From Stratiolaelaps scimitus (taxonomy: Eukaryota > Arthropoda > Arachnida > Mesostigmata > Laelapidae), in the NCBI GenBank assembly GCA_019614645.1, contig JABWDB010000008.1, forward strand, positions 3,596,001 through 3,660,000: a DNA stretch of 64,000 bases. Direction: 5' to 3'. The position numbers were made by a program, and so were the translations under genes. The notes beneath the pieces are model-generated. The model did not search any database and was not told the DNA's origin. It saw only the letters and a list, made by a program, of their open reading frames with translations. Each line of letters opens with the position of its first letter. Position 1 is the first letter of the stretch. Shown piece by piece: positions 31,432 to 45,372 of the stretch.

Positions 31432-33820
31432 TTTGAATAAATATACTCACTACCGAGATTGATATCTGCAATAGTATATATGATAATGCTTTGATAGTTG
31501 GCATAGGTAATGTTTTTCCTACTTGAAATTGAACAATAGAAACATGAATATTCTCGCTATTCGAATTTGTTTGTCCGCTCAACGATCGGTTCATTTTAGC
31601 TGAGTGCTTCGACGCCTCGATATTTAGTCCATTCGATATCCATAGTATTAGTACCCAACTAATAAATTTCATATGAATCACTATATAGTTCATATTTCCG
31701 TATTTGACTTTGTCACCGTCAGAGGCGATGTGGCCGCTGACAAGGTCCACTACGGAACTCTAGCAACTACTGGTCGATTACTGGCTCATCATGAAATTCT
31801 TATCCAGAGACAATGTAGGTGTTAATTGCTGGGTTTGTCCGGAAGCTGTTGTTTCTTCTCTCTGTAGCGGCGGTGTTTGGTCGAATTTAGTTGCTGGCTT
31901 GGCTACCGAGTAAATCTGTCCGACAGGCGTACTTAACTGTAGCAGAGTTCGTTTCGTCGTCAGCGGCAGCGCCATCGGTAGGCACCGTCGAGCTGGTGGC
32001 TTTAGTGTCAGAGGTAGTAGTGGTGCTGATGCCGAAAGAAAGGAGATGACTATGGTCTGAAAGCACGGCCCCTATATGCGCCCGTGCTGCTACTGGTGCT
32101 TCGGGTTGAACAAGGCGGCGGCAGAGCTTGGCTGTTAACCATCTCTGGCGTAAGGTGTGACGAGGGAGAGGAAGAGATAGAGAGAGAGCTAGCGGGATGG
32201 AGCGACACTCTGGCAACACCCGAGATTATCATACAAATAAGCTTTTAAAGTGAGACCAAGGCTTAGTAAGTCGGGGCCCTGCCTGGATGGCTTGTTCTCG
32301 GTCGTCTTGTATAGAGGCGGCTGTGTCCCCGTCAACCTCCATGTACCTCGTGGTCCCGTCCGAACAACTTCTCTTCGACTCTACAGGAGCGAAGAGACCA
32401 GGCCTGTGAGGGATAGACTTGGATCCTATGGGCGATGGTGTTACCCCAGCGTGCTCCGTTGAGGCTGGCTCAACGTATCCGGCCGGTTCTATCCAAGTTC
32501 GCTCCTTGCTGCACTCAATGATATGTCGCCGTTTCGTTATCGTCGCTACTGCTGCTGTTGTCGTTCTTGTTGCTGTTATTTGTCGTCGCGGCCTCTCTCA
32601 TCATCGTTGTCCAACATCTCCCCAGTTACCGACTCGCTATCCTCTTCGCTCGCGTCGGTCAGCTGATCACTAGGGCGGCAGGACCTAGGGCAAGTCCGTC
32701 TTGCTCTCTGGTTCGCTCTCGACCGGATACTAGAGAGGCGGGGCGAATACCAGCCGGGAGGAAACAAGGCCCATTCGCGGTGACCTTCGTAGGTTGGCTG
32801 TCCTTCAAGCTTCAACAATGTAAGTGCAAATTAGTGACTAAATGTTAACTTGCTTTCGTTCCTGGGGTGTCGTGCCTGTTCCAGGATGCTGTTTCTGTGG
32901 TCTCGCGCCAGCACAATGTTATTAGTGCCCCTGCCTGGTAGATTTCGATCATGGGTCAGGTGACCCCGAGTGATGGATACACTGCGCTGCTTTGTCTATA
33001 GCGCATGGTATACAATTATTGATAGGTGGATTCTTGAGTCGAAATATTTATTAAAATACACATAGAGGCATGCTCGTATTGCATATACACGTGGATTTAT
33101 TCCGGAAACTGCTGGAAACCTGAGGATAATATTTTGTCTTTTTTCCAGAACATGATTTAAACACAAGAAATCCTCGACCGTCGAGCTATATATGCATTTT
33201 AACTATAAAGGCTTCTCAGCTATTGGAGCTTTTCTCTTGTGATGATACGAAGTTATGTAGAAGGACAATCAAAAAAGTGTAGAAACATTTGGGGTCATCT
33301 CAAAAAATCTTCATAAAATCGGATGGTAGAGTAGTTCCTTTACGCAGCCTCGGTCGCGAATAAATCAATGCGTTGATTGAATATAATGATAATATGTATT
33401 TCATCTGCTCGCAGATATAATATTTACGCCCTCACAAATATCTATACACCTGATATAATCACATGATTTATATTGTAATTAATAATAATATTTTGTGTAT
33501 CATATCACATACATTTAATAATTAGATAATTATTTTCTTCTTCCTAGAAGTTCAGGCGTAATTAAGAAAGTCATTCACTTCGAAGGACAATATGTAGCCT
33601 GTAACAAGGACAGACCATTAGAGTTCGTAATTAACTGAGCGCTTGTAATACAATAAAATTGTCTAACTAGTACATAACCAATGTATAAGGCCAGCCCGAT
33701 AGATTGAGAAGGGCTTTAGGGTGTTTTAAATCTTGAAAAGGGACAAATTTGGACTATCCCGTCATTTCCTATTAATAGAAAACGAACTGTGCTGTCCATA
33801 TTTTATAACATTTATTCAAC
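31432..33820. other. Unassigned stretch with GC-rich section
   Basis: A moderately GC-rich section (about 31900-32800) has several open frames on both strands with no family features. The rest is AT-rich. No gene supported. Confidence 0.35.
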
Positions 33821-33957
33821 CATGCAATAATTAGGAATTATTTCTAGGGATTATTGGGGGGGGGGGATTAGCTGGGACCGGGGCTGAGGCCGACATTGTC
33901 CCGAGGAAGGCGATGGCATTGCGTCCCTGCATAGCGAGGGACAGGCGTTGCAGAAGG
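33821..33957 (-). repeat. Dispersed repeat, LINE-tail-like (copy 2)
   Basis: Reverse-complement copy of 31289-31431, including the homopolymer run (G on this strand) at about 33856-33867 and the LINE-like coding tail ending near 33957. Confidence 0.7.
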
Positions 33958-35600
33958 AAAGATCCTGCGCGCTGTTGAATCCAACTGTGCTATTGGTCCA
34001 TTTCGAAGCCGATTGCAAATTTCATTCATAATCTCGAAGGTTAGCTAATGGCGGAACATTTCGGATAGATAAACATCGTTATTCTAATGGTAGTAGGAGT
34101 AATATCTACTCCTGGCCAACACTGTAGCTCCTCTCAGGAGCACCTCTCCTCACGGATCCTTGAAGCAACGTTACACAGCGGCATTAACACCTTTCTACTA
34201 TAGGACGAAGACGACTGGGATTCACCTAGGGCACCTGTTTTAGGCTACAAACGTGAGAACTTGAAACGAGCGGTCAATGGCTATTGAGTTAAAAATCTCG
34301 GTACTTAAGATAAAAACTTGGCTATCGTTGAGAGATTAGATTATAATTAGCACATGATCTTACAATGATCGATGACGAGTTGAGAAATTTCGAATTTCAT
34401 TCCACTTGTTTCGCCAGTTTTGATTCAGATATGCAGACTTGGCTGCCGCAGTATATATGTATTGAATGCGCCTCTCTATAGTCAGACACCACCCTGTGGC
34501 TCAATATACCATCACCACTACGGCTACTATCACTTCTGCTATTACTAACTAAGACGCACGCAGAAGCTCGTAGTGTATGCGACACTTAAGCTCCAGGGAG
34601 AGCCCTATTGTTCCCGTCCAGGGTGTACAGGCAGCGAGGGACGTTGCTCTTAATCCTTGCAGCGCCCCTCGTTCGTGGGCTGGTCGTCGCCCACGGCGGT
34701 GGCGGCGACGGCGGCGGCGGCGGCAGCGCCGACGAACGAACGAGGCCCAACCGGTGAACAACGCAGCTCGCTGCGATAGATGGCCAGCGCGGGGGGTCAG
34801 CAAGGAAACTAGCGGGTAGGTAGTCAGGCTGGCTGGCTAGGTTCGTGTAGTCTAAAAGGCCACCCTCAGAATCTGCAGGCTGTTAGGCGGCCAGCTCTTG
34901 TAGCCAAGGCAGTGGTCCTTGGTGGTCCTCTGCTATTGGCCGTTCGTTGGCTCGTTGCTCTTCGTGAGGCTTGCCAGGCGCAGCGAGACGCCCTGACACG
35001 ATCGAGGGCAACGCCACGCTCGGCGTTTGACTTTATGGCGGTCGCAGTGTTGGCTCGGGCTGTGCTGCAGGACGCTGGATTGCAAGGCACGAACTGAGGA
35101 AGACGGGAGCTCGGGGTGGCTGGACTCGGCCTGCTACCCCCTGTCACGCAAGCAGGTGAAGGTGAACCGACGAACCGACGGTTGGGTCTCCCCTACAAGC
35201 AGGGGTCGCTAGGAGTGCGAGCTGCTAGCAGAACCTAGGACGTGGTTCGGCGCCAGCGAGAACACAGCACGGCACTACACCAGGAAGGGACTTTACGAGG
35301 CCGGGGCATTTATATTTGCTAGCTGTTGGCTGGTGGGTGGCCAGCTATGTTGATCCTCTAAACTAGCTCCGAGTCCCCTTAAGGGAAACTGAGCAGGAGA
35401 GAGCAAAGGAGAGAGGGAGAGCACGAGGAAGATTGAAAGAGTGGTTCAGGTGGACGCGCTAGATGGACATGGCTGTTACTGCTGCGTAGGACAAGTACAG
35501 GTAAGCCTTTACCTGCAGTGCACGCGTAAACGGCAACAAATTGGTGGAAAGGCGCTAGTCTACCCACGAATCTCTCCGGCCACCGTTGTCGTCCCTTCGG
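33958..35600. other. Unassigned, GC-rich at 34.6-35.3 kb
   Basis: Positions 34600-35300 are GC-rich with a (GGC)n tract at about 34700-34725. Open frames here encode arginine-rich low-complexity peptides and are not credible genes. Confidence 0.35.
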
Positions 35601-35895
35601 AGCTCATTCATCACCAGCAACTTTGAACGATTCGAGGTCTTCACCACCGCAAAAGTACCTTGTGTTATTATTATTATTATATATTGAACGTTAAGCGGCC
35701 CATAGATCTTCAATTCGAGTCGGAGAGACAGTGCCAATGTCGTACGTTACCAGTAAACATGTTCTAGTATAACTACAGAATCGGGGCAATCGACTTCGTC
35801 GATTGATTAGGCAACAACAGCATAATAACTACATTGATCAGGGGCTACATGAGATACTTTTCTAATATGTAGTACTATTTGCCATCCAGGAGGGT

Positions 35896-35897
<2 letters not shown>

Positions 35898-35937
<40 letters not shown>
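35898..35937. repeat. (TA)n microsatellite
   Basis: About 20 perfect TA dinucleotides. Confidence 0.95.
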
Positions 35938-35942
<5 letters not shown>

Positions 35943-36528
35943 AGACACAGATGCTTGAACGTTGCATATGATAACGTCATTTATTCCACAGAGAAAGATT
36001 GTGGTGTTGTTGTTATTGTGGTCCAGATTGATGAATGCATGAAGAACCCTATTAAGTGGAGTCATCAATCCGATCGACCAACGCGATCTCAACAGATCAT
36101 TATCATCATCATCATTAATCAATCAATCATCGAGCTGCTGTTGTTGCTGTTCCTGATGCTACTTGTCATTTCCACTAATTAATCACTTCGTCCCCTCAGT
36201 CGTACTAGTGGTAGTTGTAGTAGTAACGTTATGATTAGCTTGCTCGCCATACTCAGGACACCATCGTCCTGATTATCATTATCAGTATCAATATCAGCAT
36301 TACGATCATTATCAGTATTCGCATTGTTCTCTTGTCATCGTCATTATTCAATTACAATCATCAATTACATAGTTGTTACAGGAGTGGTAACACTCCTGCG
36401 GTGCCTAATTATTTCCATTACGATCAATCTTCACTGTTACCATTAATCATTGTTGGTATCATCATCAAGCATCACCATTTCATAGATACTTCTTCGATTG
36501 ATCAATCAACTGTCGTGTTTGCTGCTGT

Positions 36529-36531
<3 letters not shown>

Positions 36532-36577
<46 letters not shown>
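36532..36577. repeat. (TA)n microsatellite
   Basis: About 46 bp of TA repeat with one TG interruption, among the longest in the window. Confidence 0.95.
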
Positions 36578-39465
36578 TTTATTGGTATCTATCGCCAATG
36601 CCTCTTGTTGCTTATCATCAAATAGCTGTTGTGTTGCTGTGGCGATTTTGTTGTGGTTGTTGCGGCTGTCGAAAACTCAATCTTCACTCAAATATCTGTA
36701 GTCATGATCACCATTCACTACTGGATCATGTTGTTTTTATTTCAGTATTGTCACCGTTTATTCGTTTATTAGATGGACACTTTTCTTCTAATCCGTGTCG
36801 TGTCGTTTTTGCCGAATCTGTAAATGTTTTCTTTTTTTTTTCTCTACATTACGTGGCCCTTACCTCTTCTTCTATTACACAGACCTGGCCATTAAGTAAT
36901 AAGATAACGACTACAATATATTCAAAACTAATTATGCTGATTATATAGCATAGTAGTGCTGCATGAGACTGTCCGTAACATCGTGCCATCTATTTGCCTG
37001 TGTATTTCGCGTTACCGTCTACGGCGATGTACGTTGTATGTCGTAATTCTTGCCTGTTATTGTTGTTGTGGTTGTTGTCATTGTTGTTGTTGTGGTGGTT
37101 GTTGTTGTGGTTGTAGTAGTAATTGTTGAGGTTTTAGCTAGAACATTCAAAGAGGTGATCAGTAGTTAGACGGCCTTGTCCTCATCGCCGTCCTACGCGG
37201 TCGCTATAATCCGATTGTTGTACGTGAATGTGAAAGGATCTGTCGGAGTTTTTGCTACAAAGACATTATTATTATTATTATTGTTGTAATCATGTCAACT
37301 TCTTAATCTTCACTATTATCAAGTGTAACTATCATTCGTTTCATCACTATTGTAATTAATATCGAAGAAGATCGTAAGTGATGACGTTGGTTGGTTGAAC
37401 TGTGGCTAAATGACGAGTACAATAATAATCGATTTTATTGTTGTAGCTGTCTGTTGATTGCTGCACCGTGTCGTTCGTTGCAGTGTGAGTTTACCTGTTG
37501 CTGTTGTTACTGCTGTTGGTCAATGTGGCTGCTCTAGTTGTTGTTGTAGTTAGTTGAACGGACGCTACTGTATATATATATATATATTATATAATATTAG
37601 TGGTCTCATGGGTGATGTGGATGTGGTGGCTTTGTGGATAGCGGTGGTGGTGATTCAACGAAATGATAGTGCCCCGCCCAATCAACGATTACAACGAAGA
37701 CTCAGTATGAGTAATGAATGAATGAATTGATCGATCAATCGATCGATCGATCGACCAAGAAATGAATGCATGGGTGAATTGATGGGGCAGTGGTTTGGTG
37801 GGTTGATGAATTGATGAAGGGTGACCGGTCAACGAAAACAGAAAACTGAGGCGACCCTAGCTGGTTTTGCTGGCAATTTCACGACAACGTCGAGTTTCAA
37901 TGGCAGATCGCCTGATAATCGATCCATGAGAATGGGTGACAATGGGGTAATTAATGAACTAATCGATGCCAGCAGAGATTCGTGCTTTTGCATAGACCCC
38001 AGTGGCCGTCGTCGCTGAGGCCGTTTTTTTTGTCGTGCGTAAGTTTAATCTATTTGGCCTGATAGTGTGTGCACTGTTAATTTGTGCAGTCCAATCGCTG
38101 ACGTAATGTAGTAGATATGCGTCCCATTATGGACATTTCGTCAAATTATACAAGCGTCCCTTCCGAACACGCCGCTTCTGAGAGAGCAAACAGACTACAA
38201 GTTGCCTCAGACTAGTACAAATGCCGCTGACCTTCACAGTCGCTGTGGGTGTCACCTGTTTCTATAGACAGTTTTAAATCGGTGAGGATCGCAGCAAAAT
38301 GTCCATGTGGAGTACGGTCGCCTCCTTCCCGGTTAATCGATCTATCGAGAATTTACTGCAGGTGCGGGAATGAATGAATCACCCATCAACGAACCTATGA
38401 CCGATGAAGCCATACCAAATGAATAATGAATAATCAAATGACCTCCACTGAGTTAATGGATGAATGGTAATGAGTGAATTGATGAGAGCTGATGAGGCGC
38501 TCGAAGGACACTTGGGCCGGGGTGGTCTCGCTCCGCAGAGCTCCCCGCCTCCCCGGCGGGGGTTGCCATGATCAAGGTAGCTAGAGTACAAGCGGTTTCG
38601 TCAATCTCATTTCATTATTATTGATATTATTATTGTTGTTGTTGTTGTTGTTGTTGTTGGTAGTAGTATCATTGTTAGTATTATTGATAATAATAATAAT
38701 AGTGATAATAATTATTCATTAAATACTTGTCGACGTGCTTCGGTCCATAATAATCATCGTTAGAATGGTAATCATCAACCTGAATATAGTCATTATTCAG
38801 CTTTGTTATCGTTATATAATTGTTGCTATGTTGTGTCTCCTTAACCATATATATGTATATATATATATATATCTTTCTATACCTTCCTAGTGATTCCTTG
38901 CCATCACGGGAAGGCTTCCCCAAAGGTCAACTAGACGTTCACACTGAGTCGCATCATTAACAGTCCTCAGTCGGCACATTTACACAAATATATATATATA
39001 TGTATAGAGAGAGAATTAGTAGTTTTTTCACTTTCACGTGATGTTCACAGCCGTTCCCGCACACTCCGATCTTTTCTTCGTTTCCTCCCGCAGAATGTTG
39101 CACACGTATATATATATATATATATAGTTAAATATTTATAATATTTATAATATTCTTGTCATATATGTATGTATATATGTATATCTGAACGATCAGAAAT
39201 TATTAGACATTGTTATACTTATGTATCATCATGATCTTCGACATCAGTTGACGTGATTATGATAATAGCTATGCATTAGATAATTAGTTGCAGTTATTAC
39301 TTTAATAACAAATCGCCAATTTACGTTATGATTATTCGTGTAGGTCTTAACATCACTATGGTATATTAATAGTTGTAATTATAGTTATGAATTGATCACT
39401 CCATCAATCAAGAGCTAGTCCCCATCATTTGATTATTGATTGATCCAGTCGCCTTCAATGAAATT

Positions 39466-39720
39466 CTATAATCTAACGCAGGCCGACGTAGCAGCCGAGC
39501 CGGGCACAGGGGCCGCGAATTCGCGCATTTGCAAAAACAAGAAGGCGACAACGCTAAAATGAACAATGCTCAGAGTTGTCAACAGCAGTTGGATCCAGTC
39601 GAGGTTGAGGTGATTCATAATGTTGGCGGCGCACAATGATCCAGCTAGCGATAAGTGGACGCCCGAAGATGTTTGACGAACTGCACTATTAAAATGACGG
39701 CCATTTCCGAGGGCCATAGC
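39466..39720 (-). other. Candidate exon with a hydrophobic helix
   Basis: After a good acceptor (GACATAATTTCAG) a minus-strand frame of 83 codons contains LDWIQLLLTTLSIVHFSVVA, continuing into FLFLQM, which would span a membrane, and then ends at TAG. A donor (CTATTG|GTAAGC) lies only 38 nt upstream, too close to pair with this acceptor. The frame after the acceptor is therefore unresolved, and another frame gives a short alternative C-terminus. No family recognised. Confidence 0.15.
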
Positions 39721-42700
39721 TGAAATTATGTCAATTATAGCATTAACTATTGCTTACCAATAGGTTCCCCGCGGGATTATAGAGACCCGTATTTTCTATT
39801 GGTTCAACGTTGGTTGAAGTCGATTGATTCAAAATTGGTACTTGTAAAAGGATGAAAATGGAAGGCAAACGATGTAGTGTAATGTAGGTTGAAGGAATCG
39901 CCCGGCAAGTTGTTATCTTGTCGTGCCAAGAATTGGCCTTCGAGTTCTGTGGCTGCATGTCGCTCATTGCTGACATTTCATGAGCTGAGGCAAATTTCAT
40001 GCGCGCTAATTTCGAATGCGGAAAACATCTTCCCACCTGTCACCGTCTCGCATTCTCTTCCTCTCTCTCGGCTTGTCATTTGCTTGTCTTATACTTGTTG
40101 TATATTGCCTAACAAATAACACGGAGCTGTGGCGAAACCGCTGTCTGAGGATGGTGGACTTGCCGCGTTAAGATGCGCTGTCGCCTCAGATATGACTCGA
40201 AACCGAAGTGAAATGACCTTCTGGCGGGAGGTCCGATTGCAGCTGTCATAGCAGCGATTTTGTAATGGGGAAACATTCTAGCGGACTTATATATAGCTAA
40301 CTTGAATCTAAGTATGGGGCAGAGGAACCAAAAACAAGCTCGAGACAGACGGAAGAGAGATGTACGATGTGTACACTACGTCAATAACTTATGATTCAGC
40401 AATAAGTTCGCTGCATTATATGCCATTGCGTTTCATGTTACACCGGTTCAACTAGACTGCGTGTATTCGAAGGGCTAGGTTGGGCCTCCTTCTTCCAATC
40501 GATATATAGAAAAATACTCACGTGTGAATTTGCTTTTAGGATGATGCACACACAGTTTACCACAACGTTAGATATAGAAGATCTCTCGTAACGCGAAAGG
40601 GGAGAAGTAGTGCATAGCGATAGTTTTTGTCTATCTAAGATATTGGATCTGTAAGCATACACATGCGGTTGTGACATGGCGTTTGCTGGCTCTTGACATT
40701 GCAATCAAGCCACTGTTCCTTAAGTAGCGAGTGCAATATAAATGCATCACTTGGATCACTATTATGGCCTCAACGATGTCTCTATTATATATATGGTAGT
40801 GTAACGAATGAGGGCTAATTTCGTAGAGCAAGCAAATGAGAGCGCCTAAATCAGTTTCCGAAGAACGGTGCTAGAAATTGGAATAAAGGGGAAAATATTT
40901 ATTATACGAGGACTGAATTCACTTACAACGGATAGAGATGCTATATGCAGTGTATGCAGCCCGCCCGAAACTCGTAGCTGCCTGCGCACGTGGAACGGAC
41001 TTCGAGGCAACTTTGATTCGATATGATCATTGTGTCTTCTATAAGAGGCCGGTTTACAGTAGCGTTTCCACACGGTCGAGTAGCTCTAATACTCGCCACC
41101 TCGTCGACATCAACAACCACCCTCAATTCTCGCGCGCCTATATATATATATATATATATACGATGGCTCGTACTCCTTTTGTGGGGGTTGGTACACTGTC
41201 GACAAAAAATTCAATCTAGCATCTGCCAATTTGTCTACATTTGGTAAATTTACACTAGGCTAGACCTGCTGTTGTTGTTGTTGTCAGCGGCTGTTGTTGT
41301 TCTCCGCCACCCAAACGAAGCTGGACGAAGCTCTTAATATTCGCTGGGTGGCTAGCTATGTTATGCCGCATTCAATCTCACGGAAGGCAAAGCATTCGTT
41401 ATGATCGTAGCTGTCATCCTCGCGGTACTATACCCGACCTCGACACGTCAATAGGCCTGAAAAGTGCGTACAGGAGGTCACCTAACAATGCGTGGTGTAC
41501 GAAGCGGCCGCCGAGAAGTGGCGTGCACCTGCTGCTGCTGTTGTTGCAGCTGCTGCTGGGCGTTCGTTATGGGTCACTCCCTACCGTGAAAGCTACTCCT
41601 CAACGTTGAACAACTTCCATATTCTCTTCGTATGATTTCTATGCCGCAGCCATCGCCGCTGCCGTAAGAGGATCGCTGCTGCTAACCTGCCCAAGTGACG
41701 GCGCCTGACGTCTGTCTGTTATTTGCATCGTTGCGTGCTGATATATCTACAGACCCTACAGGGTCTATTTGCCATTTCGGGGCATCTGACAGCTGTTGAT
41801 TTGTCGGACTTGAAGACCGCTTGACGATTTAACACGATCCAGCAGCCAGCCACGAACCAATGAACGAGAGAGGAGAGGAAAGGCCTATCAAAGTGCGCCT
41901 ATTAAAGTGATCTACGTTCACCGATTGACCCCCATATATATATATATATATGTGCGTGTGCGTGTGTGTCAAGTCAGACTGACACGTGTTTATGCTATCA
42001 CAATATCGACTCGGATGTAACGGTCGGATATAACAGGGACGGTAGCGGTAATTCTTCCACATTTGGCAAAATGTGATTATGTTCACATGTTACAAGCTAT
42101 CATACTCATTATCGTCTGATCGTTATGGTGTTAGCTTAACCGGATCCTTCCACTGAATCAATCTTATGATAGGTTTGAGTACGATAACAAAAAATGGTGG
42201 GAGGGTGTAACCTATTGCAAAAGACTAGAGCTCAATAAAAGCCATATAGACGAAGTAGTGTAGCTCACCAATGAGGCTGGAAGCGAAGCCGCCTCAGCTA
42301 GATGTTGATTGAAGGGAACGTCCAGCAGCAACAACAGCAATTACTATATCTGTACTTTGACGACGAGGACTACTCCGTATGCAATTTGCTACCATAGACA
42401 ATAATCACGTAAAGGCTAATTGTGTGAGTACTCGAAAGACGAAATAGTGAATCGAATGTAGGCAATCGTGTATGAAGATGTGTCTCATTTATTCTTAGTA
42501 CAGTGATCGGGTCGAAACAGTCGAAAATTGACCACGCTCGTAATCGATATTGATCAAAGTGGTTTGCGCGTCGTACGCTCAACGTTAACGAATGAGCAGA
42601 GTGACTATTCGCATTCACTCGAACGTTCTGCTTGTGTCTTCCAATGTATTCGAATGTGTCGACCCACCGAGACAGGTCACCCCAACGAGTCCTTAGGAAG

Positions 42701-42892
42701 ATCAGCCGATTAATCGCCCAATAGACGAAGGCAACAATATGTCTACAACGATCTGGTCTCGTATAAACGGCCCGCCCCATGAATATCAGAAGCAGTGAAA
42801 ACAAGTACTCGAAATGCTCACGATAGGTGTAACGGAGAGGTGTAATCACCGAGGCTTGGCAAGAATGAAGAGCTACTTCGTAAATAGAGTTA
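39721..42892. other. Unassigned gene-poor DNA
   Basis: No gene supported. Microsatellites include (TA)n at 41139-41160 and 41934-41951, and (TTG)n at about 41269-41285. A CTG-rich patch lies at 41530-41560. Confidence 0.4.
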
Positions 42893-42958
42893 CACGTGGG
42901 CTCGAACCTGCCGCTTCTGGCTTCCGATAGCCAAAGCCTTACCCGTCACCGCGGTGGC
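42893..42958 (-). repeat. tRNA-derived SINE head (inverted copy)
   Basis: On the minus strand this has a Pol III type 2 layout: an A-box-like CGGTGACGGGTAAGGC, then ATCGGAAGCCAGAAGCGGC and a B box GGTTCGAGCCC. It lacks a discriminator, a proper acceptor stem and a 3' CCA context, so it is a SINE head rather than a tRNA gene. Confidence 0.7.
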
Positions 42959-43094
42959 TTGGACTGTTAAGGCTCTGGATATCGGAAGCCAGAAGCGGCA
43001 GGTTCGAGCCCCGCTGCGCGACATATAAGAGAGCTTAAGCATTGCGAAATTGCGGCTCCTTTAATAAACCAATAAACCTTTACCTTACCTTACG
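42949..43094 (+). repeat. tRNA-derived SINE (full-length-like copy)
   Basis: Plus-strand copy of the same tRNA-like head (CGGTGGCTTGGACTGTTAAG, ATCGGAAGCCAG, B box GGTTCGAGCCCC), followed by about 60 bp of unrelated body and a (CCTTA)n tail at 43081-43093. It overlaps the inverted head at the central palindrome ACCGCGGTGG. Confidence 0.78.
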
Positions 43095-45372
43095 TGTGAG
43101 TGTGCCTCTTTGTCTGCTCATGTGGGTCGACAGTGCTGATATAGACCGACACATGCCGACAGCGAACAACGCTTATCATGACTGATCATGAGCCATGCGC
43201 AATGCGTGTCATTCGAGTGTCGTGTCGTTTTCTATTGGTAGGTGCGTTGTCCGTGTCGTCTTGATTTATTTATGGTTAGTGGGCCATTTACGCGAATCTT
43301 TGTCTCTCTATATCTCTCTCTCTCTCTCTCGTTTTCTCAGGCTTCAAACTGCCGTCAGCGGCATTTGTTTGTCTATTCGGTGGTGCTGTACATAGACAGT
43401 CTGTACACATCTATAGGCTCGATGTACTTGTTAGATAACGCATCGCCCCATCACCAATTCTCTGTCTACACAGCTGATTGCTGTTTACCTGCTGAATTGC
43501 TCGACGAAGCATTCAATCGATCAATGAATTAATATTGGAAGCTCCTCGCTCATAGCTGCAGAAGGCAGGCAATATAGACCAGTAGGACAAATCCACTAGA
43601 AGATTTCCCCGTGATATTAGTGGTTCTAGATTGACAGCTAAATAACATAGGTGAATCAATCGATAAAAAATAAAAACAGTAATCGTAGTGATACTTGGAA
43701 ATCGTGAGAATATCGAAAGCAATTGTATCTTGCTTCTTACAATGTATAAGTGGTTATCGGTAACATTATTATTGTTATTAATGCAATTATTATTATTACT
43801 ATTACTATTATTATCATAGATCATTTTTATTTTAATAATATTAATAATAATAATAGTAAGTTCGCGTTTTTTTTTGTTACAACAACCGCTTCAGCTGCAG
43901 ATTGACGTTGTCGTCTTTTTGTGATTTGTCAGTTCCAGTTTTTCATGTTTGGTGTTTGCTTGTTTAGTTGTATAATTATCCATATAATTTGCCTAATCAT
44001 TGGCCGTCACTAATATCGCATTATTGTCCTCGATTGGGCTTAATTACACCAAATATTGTGTCAGTTGGTGGCAAAACCGAGTCATAATGTACGTCCCTCC
44101 AGATGAACAGTGATATCTACTCATACTTTACGAGCAATAATAATGATACTAATAACAATAATGAAGCAATATGTAATGGCGCAATAGCGAAGAAAACTGC
44201 CCAAAACTTCCATTTAGACGATACTGTATCCATTATATTAGGCATCACACAACACCGGCTGACAGTGACCGAATTGAACTCAGTTGGCCAGTCAATCAGA
44301 TCAGCCTGCTGGATAATTTCGAATTTCATACTTTGTTCATTAGCGACACTGCGTTGGCTAATTGTTCGACTGTTCGATTGTTATCGTTTGTGTTGTTGTT
44401 GCTGTTTTCGTCGTCGCTGTCGTCATTGTTGTTGTTGTTGTTGCTGTGGTCATTGTTGTTCTTGTTGTCGTCGTCATTGTTGTTGTTCTCAGTATATATT
44501 CGTATATCCGTTTCCTCAGTGTACGGTGTCTTGTCTTCTCGTGGATGTCGCGTACATGTCAACGTGACTCATATTGTCGGTGACCACACATATACATTTG
44601 GTGTATAGCGGCGGTTGCTGCCCATGTGGTTGAAGAATAGTAGGGAAGTGGGCCCGGGCTGGGCCGTTCAGAGTCGGAGACGAGACTAATAGTTATTAGC
44701 GGTTGCAGAGTACTTCTCGGAGAAGAACAATTAGTGGCGGCGGTTGGCGGTGATGGTGCTCGTGTAATAGTGGTGGTGGTGGTGTTTGTAGAAGTATTGG
44801 TAGCAAACGACGCTGATGACTGGCTGGTTGCCTGGCTGGCTAGCTCTGATAACTTATACGGGTAGGCACAGGAGGACTCCTCTACAGGTTTTCCGAAGAT
44901 TCTCCGGCGTTGCCATTGTTCGTCACTGATCCACTGTCTTCCTCGTTTAACTTCTCTTTTTCTTCGGCATCTGTCAATTGATTCAACAGAATTTTAAGTT
45001 TAAGTGTCCGCCAACAAAATGCATGTTTCTATGTACGCCTAGAATTGTAGATAAACACGTTACAGCGCTAACTGTAAATAGTTAGTGTCTTTTGGCTAGG
45101 CGTCGATGGCACTATTGGTTGTATTGGTGTAAATCAAATAAAGGCACTTGCCACCTTTAAATAACAGTAGCTATTCAGTGTATGGCCTATAGGTGAACGT
45201 GGAAAATTCGAATTTTTAGCTGGAACTCTCGACGCTCATCCAGAGTATTGCCTGATAGTACGCTGTGAACAGAGTGGATAAGGGGAAGACCCCTTTTTTT
45301 CTAGTTAAGTGTGACCTGTTCACATATGGTGTGCCCTTCTATGTACAGAAAGTATGTCTCGACTCAGGCGAC
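43095..45372. other. Unassigned, trinucleotide-rich
   Basis: (ATT)n-like sequence at 43760-43860 and (GTT/GTC)n at 44395-44490 dominate. Frames through them give poly-Asn/Asp or poly-Val/Cys peptides and are not credible genes. The PDE1 3'UTR should occupy the right end, but I saw no clear AATAAA for it. Confidence 0.4.

Larger units (their letters stand above)
35601..39400. repeat. Simple-repeat-rich gene desert
   Basis: About 3.8 kb in which much of the sequence is trinucleotide- or tetranucleotide-like: (ATC/ATT)n at 36090-36330, (GTT)n at 37050-37120 and 38633-38660, (GATC)n at 37735-37756, (ATT)n at 37265-37290 and several (TA)n tracts. No coding frame is supported. Confidence 0.8.

Noticed and set aside
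42893..43010. tRNA gene or tandem tRNA pair
   Set aside because: The B box and A-box-like sequence are present, but there is no intact acceptor stem or standard anticodon arm, and one copy has a SINE-like body with a (CCTTA)n tail.
44326..44562. Asn/Asp-rich minus-strand frame
   Set aside because: Direct translation of a (GTT/GTC)n simple repeat; no upstream or downstream coding evidence.
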